Source: Salinadaptatus halalkaliphilus (GTDB lineage Archaea; Halobacteriota; Halobacteria; Halobacteriales; Natrialbaceae). From it: a stretch of DNA of 32,773 bases. The notes beneath the pieces were generated by a model. The model saw only the letters and a list, made by a program, of their open reading frames with translations. It was not told the origin of the DNA and searched no databases. The translations under genes and the position numbers were made by a program. Location of the stretch: contig NZ_RBZW01000006.1 of NCBI RefSeq assembly GCF_006543045.1, forward strand, positions 1 to 32,773. The letters are read 5' to 3'. Position 1 is the stretch's first letter. Each line of letters begins with the position of its first letter. Of this stretch, positions 30,141-32,773 are shown in pieces.

Positions 30141-31313
30141 TTAGACGATCCCCGGAACCGACACGAAAAACGCGTACGCAAGAATCGTCGAGATCGAGGG
30201 CCCGACGACCCACATCGTAACGTATCTGATGACGGCTTCCGGTTTGAAGAGCTCGTCCGCCTCGAGGACCTCCTCGGGTTCGTTCACGCCGATCGGCGCC
30301 AACTCCTCGATCGCGTCTTCGGCAGTCAATGCCCCCATCACCACCTCGGCGTCTGCCGTCTTCCTCGAGACTGCTTCGCGGGCAGCGATCGGTCTGCTTG
30401 CACGTCCCCAGCCGAGACCGACGATGGCGCCGACCGACGACAGGACGAGACTGATCGGAATCCCAATATAGGAGAGTGCGGTCGTAATCGAGGCAGCCGT
30501 GAACATGATGATCAGTGCGCCGAGCAACGGAATGTCGCTGATATCGCTCCCGACCGATTCCATCGTCCGCCGGGCGATCGTGAACCCACCCAGGCCGATC
30601 GCGGCCGTCGCCACGATGATTGCCGGTTCGGCTGCCAGCGTCCCCCCGCTAACGAGGGGCGCGGCGGCGTTCGGGACATTGCTCGCACCCGCACTGAACG
30701 CCATGTAACAACCGAGGACGACGACACCGGTCGTCCCAGCGATCTCTCGCCGGGTCGTGTTGGGCCCGAATGCGGGCGTCGGAAGCAGGCCCGACTCGTC
30801 GAGAACGAGGAGCGGCCCCGCCGAGTTCTCGATCTGGACACGACGACTGAGATTTGCGTAGACGTACCGGCCGACGATCGCACCGATCAAGAACGCGAAG
30901 ATGGGTGTGAAGATCCACCACGAGAGGATCCAGGCGATGGTTTCGTAATCGAGCGTGTCCGTCGCCAGTCCAAGCCCTGCAATCGCCCCGACAGTCGTCA
31001 TCGACGTTGGAACTGGCACGCCGAAGACGTTGGCGACGAGAATGCCCAGCCCGATAAAAAAGAGGACGGCGACCCCCGCCGTGAGCGAGATGTCGATCGT
31101 AATGATCCCTTCGCTCAGCGTCTCCATCACGTTCCGGCCGACGGTCCAGCCGCCCAAAAAAACGAATCCCGTCATGATGGTCGCCGCCGTCGTCTTGCCG
31201 ATCAACCCCGCGCCCACGGCAGGTCCCCAGGCGATTCCGGTCGAGGATCCGCCGATGTTGAATCCGACGAAAACCGAGACGGCAACACCGATCACCAGGA
31301 CGGACTCGACCAT
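30141..31313 (-). CDS. Inorganic phosphate transporter, PiT family
   Basis: A protein of 390 aa from ATG 31313; a GTG at 31319 would add two residues. About ten hydrophobic helices are seen. The duplicated PiT signature is kept in a haloarchaeal form: GFNIGGSSTGIAWGPAVGAGLI near the N-terminus and AFSAGASNVPNAAAPLVSGG in the second half. VPVPTSMTTVGAIAG and IPISLVLSSVGAIVG are the paired GxPxSxxxxxxG helices. The large cytoplasmic loop (about 310-350) is acidic (TAEDAIEELAPIGVNEPEEVLEADEL). PiT proteins take up phosphate with H+ or Na+. It may supply phosphate for the sugar-phosphate genes, but it is transcribed alone with its own TATA box. Confidence 0.92.
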   Translation of the reverse strand: MVESVLVIGVAVSVFVGFNIGGSSTGIAWGPAVGAGLIGKTTAATIMTGFVFLGGWTVGRNVMETLSEGIITIDISLTAGVAVLFFIGLGILVANVFGVPVPTSMTTVGAIAGLGLATDTLDYETIAWILSWWIFTPIFAFLIGAIVGRYVYANLSRRVQIENSAGPLLVLDESGLLPTPAFGPNTTRREIAGTTGVVVLGCYMAFSAGASNVPNAAAPLVSGGTLAAEPAIIVATAAIGLGGFTIARRTMESVGSDISDIPLLGALIIMFTAASITTALSYIGIPISLVLSSVGAIVGLGWGRASRPIAAREAVSRKTADAEVVMGALTAEDAIEELAPIGVNEPEEVLEADELFKPEAVIRYVTMWVVGPSISTILAYAFFVSVPGIV

Positions 31314-31337
31314 TTGCACATACTGGCGATACGAACG

Positions 31338-31349
31338 CCGAAATAGGTA
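31338..31349 (-). promoter_or_regulatory. TATA-like box of the phosphate transporter gene
   Basis: Minus-strand ATACCTATTTCG is about 25-35 bp before the first codons, so the transcript should start within a few bases of the coding sequence. Confidence 0.45.
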
Positions 31350-31532
31350 TTCTAGCGATCGATGAACGGGCCGGCCTGAATCACTACACGGGTGAAAGCT
31401 TTACCACGAGTGTCGTGGGAAGTCGCACCCGGGACCGCTCCAGATTCGCATGAGTACGAACCGACCAGCGATTCAGTCGACCGTGACACGGTATCGGCGT
31501 CGAACGCCGTCTGTCGGGGGCGAGACGAGCCG

Positions 31533-32507
31533 ATGAAAGCCGTCGTTCTCGCCGGAGGCTACGCCACGCGATTGTGGCCGATCACGAGACAGCGACCGAA
31601 GATGTTCCTCCCGCTCGGAGGGACGACCGTCATCGAGCGAATCTACGACGAACTCGAGGGGGTAGATCGTATCGAAGAGGTCTACGTCAGCACGAACGAA
31701 CGGTTCGCCCCTGACTTCGAGGCACAGCTGGCGGACGGTACCTACGAAAAACCGCAGCTCTCGATCGAGGAGACACGTGACGAGGACGAGAAACTCGGCG
31801 TTGTCGGCGCGCTCGCCCAACTGATCGACCGCGAAGACATCGACGACGATCTGCTGGTGATCGCCGGCGACAATATCTTCGATTTCGCGATCGAGGACTT
31901 GCTGGAGCATTACGAGCGAACCGACGCACCGACGATTGCCGCCTACGACGTCGGCTCACCGGAGCGGGCAACAGCGTACGGCGTCGTCGAACTCGAGGAC
32001 GACCGCGTGGTCGACTTTCAGGAGAAAACCGACGAGCCACCTGGGACGCGTGTCTCGATCGGCTGCTACGTGTTTCCAGCGGAGACGCTCGAGCTCCTCC
32101 CGACATATCTCGAGGAAGGTAACGATCCCGACGAACCGGGCTGGTTCGTGCAGTGGCTCCAGTCACGGGAACCGACGTTCGCCTACACGTTCGACGGGAC
32201 ATGGTTCGACATCGGCACGCGCGAGAGTTATCTCGACGCCGTCGCCTGGACCCTCGACGGCGACTCGCACGTGGCCGACTCGGCAACACTCGAGGGCGCC
32301 TCGATCGGACCGAACGTTCACGTTATGGCGAACGCGACGCTCGTCGATACCGACGTCGAACGATCCGTGATTTTCCCGGACGTGACGTTGGAGGCGACCA
32401 CCGTCCGCCGATCGATCGTCGACGAGGGCGCTCGTCTTGGGGCGTTCGACCTTCACGACGCGATGATTGGTGCGTACACACAGCTTCCTGGCGGGCCGCG
32501 AACGTGA
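31533..32507 (+). CDS. Sugar-1-phosphate nucleotidyltransferase
   Basis: A protein of 324 aa from ATG 31533 (MKAVVLAGGYATRLWPITRQRPKMFLPLG). The nucleotidyltransferase signature GG-x-x-T-R-L-x-P-x-T-x-x-x-P-K is complete. LLVIAGDNIFDF gives the metal Asp, and GVVELEDDRVVDFQEKTDEP and SIGCYVFPAETLELL belong to the sugar site. From about residue 255 hexapeptide repeats (ADSATLEGASIGPNVHVMANATLVD) form a short left-handed beta-helix. This fits glucose-1-phosphate thymidylyl/uridylyl or mannose-1-phosphate guanylyl transferases used for S-layer or exopolysaccharide glycan precursors; the sugar and NTP cannot be told. An in-frame GTG at 31392 would add 47 non-conserved residues and is not preferred. 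Confidence 0.88.
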   Translation: MKAVVLAGGYATRLWPITRQRPKMFLPLGGTTVIERIYDELEGVDRIEEVYVSTNERFAPDFEAQLADGTYEKPQLSIEETRDEDEKLGVVGALAQLIDREDIDDDLLVIAGDNIFDFAIEDLLEHYERTDAPTIAAYDVGSPERATAYGVVELEDDRVVDFQEKTDEPPGTRVSIGCYVFPAETLELLPTYLEEGNDPDEPGWFVQWLQSREPTFAYTFDGTWFDIGTRESYLDAVAWTLDGDSHVADSATLEGASIGPNVHVMANATLVDTDVERSVIFPDVTLEATTVRRSIVDEGARLGAFDLHDAMIGAYTQLPGGPRT

Positions 32508-32520
32508 ATCGGTGATATCA

Positions 32521-32685
32521 TCACGGCGAGTCGGCGCTTACCGGAACGCAAAACACCGGAATGTCAGCCTCTCGAACGACGTTTTCCGTGACGCTCCCGA
32601 GAAACCACTGGCCGATGCCGGTACGGCCGTGCGTGCCCATGACGATCATATCAACGTCGCGCTCGCTTGCGGACGTGAGTAATGA
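32521..32685 (-). pseudogene. Universal stress protein C-terminal remnant, cut by a foreign sequence
   Basis: The minus-strand frame reads LLTSASERDVDMIVMGTHGR, then TGIGQWFLGSVTENVVREAD and IPVFCVPVSADSP with TGA at 32521. It is a USP C-terminal third with an intact G-2x-G-9x-G-S loop. A TGA at 32686-32688 and unrelated, AT-richer sequence replace the N-terminal two thirds (about 90 residues). It is therefore a truncated gene. It is convergent with the nucleotidyltransferase, with 13 bp between the stops. Confidence 0.8.
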
Positions 32686-32773
32686 TCAAGATAACTTTTG
32701 CAAATATGGACTGAGGAACTGGTCGATCCAGGACTTGGCAAATCCAAGTCGATCAGTAAGGGTGTTGAAGAGA
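32686..32773 (-). mobile_element. Probable insertion-sequence fragment at right edge
   Basis: The sequence that interrupts the USP gene has lower GC than its surroundings and a minus-strand frame LFNTLTDRLGFAKSWIDQFL ending SPYLQKLS* that runs off the window. It reads like the end of a helical, transposase-type protein, but I do not recognise the family. The assignment rests on context (an abrupt gene break) rather than on motifs. Confidence 0.4.

Overview
The window is a chromosomal segment of an extremely halophilic archaeon (class Halobacteria). The evidence is the high GC content, the strongly acidic predicted proteins, TATA-type promoters sitting close to start codons (several genes look leaderless), and haloarchaeal-style versions of gldA, PAC2, TnpB, ferredoxin and class I FBPase. 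The many CTCGAG sites and the overall style fit the Natrialbales, but the genus cannot be fixed from the sequence alone. No tRNA, rRNA or CRISPR array was seen.

Left edge (1-3656): an insertion-sequence scrap heap. It holds the first 17 codons of an IS630-type transposase, a frameshifted and 5'-truncated IS66 transposase, a PNPOx-like gene tail cut by the IS66 element, an IS1341-type TnpB element with a small ribbon-helix-helix-like partner gene, and the C-terminal stump of a membrane protein.

Centre (3657-25204): a stress and energy island. Seven universal stress protein (USP) loci are interspersed with a four-CBS protein carrying a ribosome-hibernation-factor-like tail, a phosphoribosyltransferase divergent from an alpha/beta hydrolase, two DUF2267 genes, a USP-USP-ferredoxin fusion next to a ferric-reductase-like membrane protein, a P2-type cation ATPase, glycerol dehydrogenase, a lipid kinase, a PAC2 protein, an aldehyde dehydrogenase/thioester-reductase-like pair and a methyltransferase. 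The gene families overlap with the hypoxia/dormancy (DosR) regulon of mycobacteria. This suggests, but does not prove, an energy-limitation or low-oxygen response island.

Right part (25205-32773): a sulfatase with a coding minisatellite, then a sugar-phosphate block (ADP-dependent phosphofructokinase/glucokinase, class I FBPase, and a class I aldolase gene gutted by an internal deletion but still behind its promoter), a PiT phosphate transporter, a sugar-1-phosphate nucleotidyltransferase, and a USP gene cut by an unrecognised, probably mobile, sequence at the edge.

The intergenic DNA carries at least six copies of a short repeat (TGATACG...GCTGTACCGATGTACCGG). Four of them are followed by a GC-rich hairpin whose stem differs in sequence between copies, and three start exactly at the stop codon of the preceding gene. 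Decay is frequent: at least seven genes in the window are truncated, frameshifted or internally deleted.
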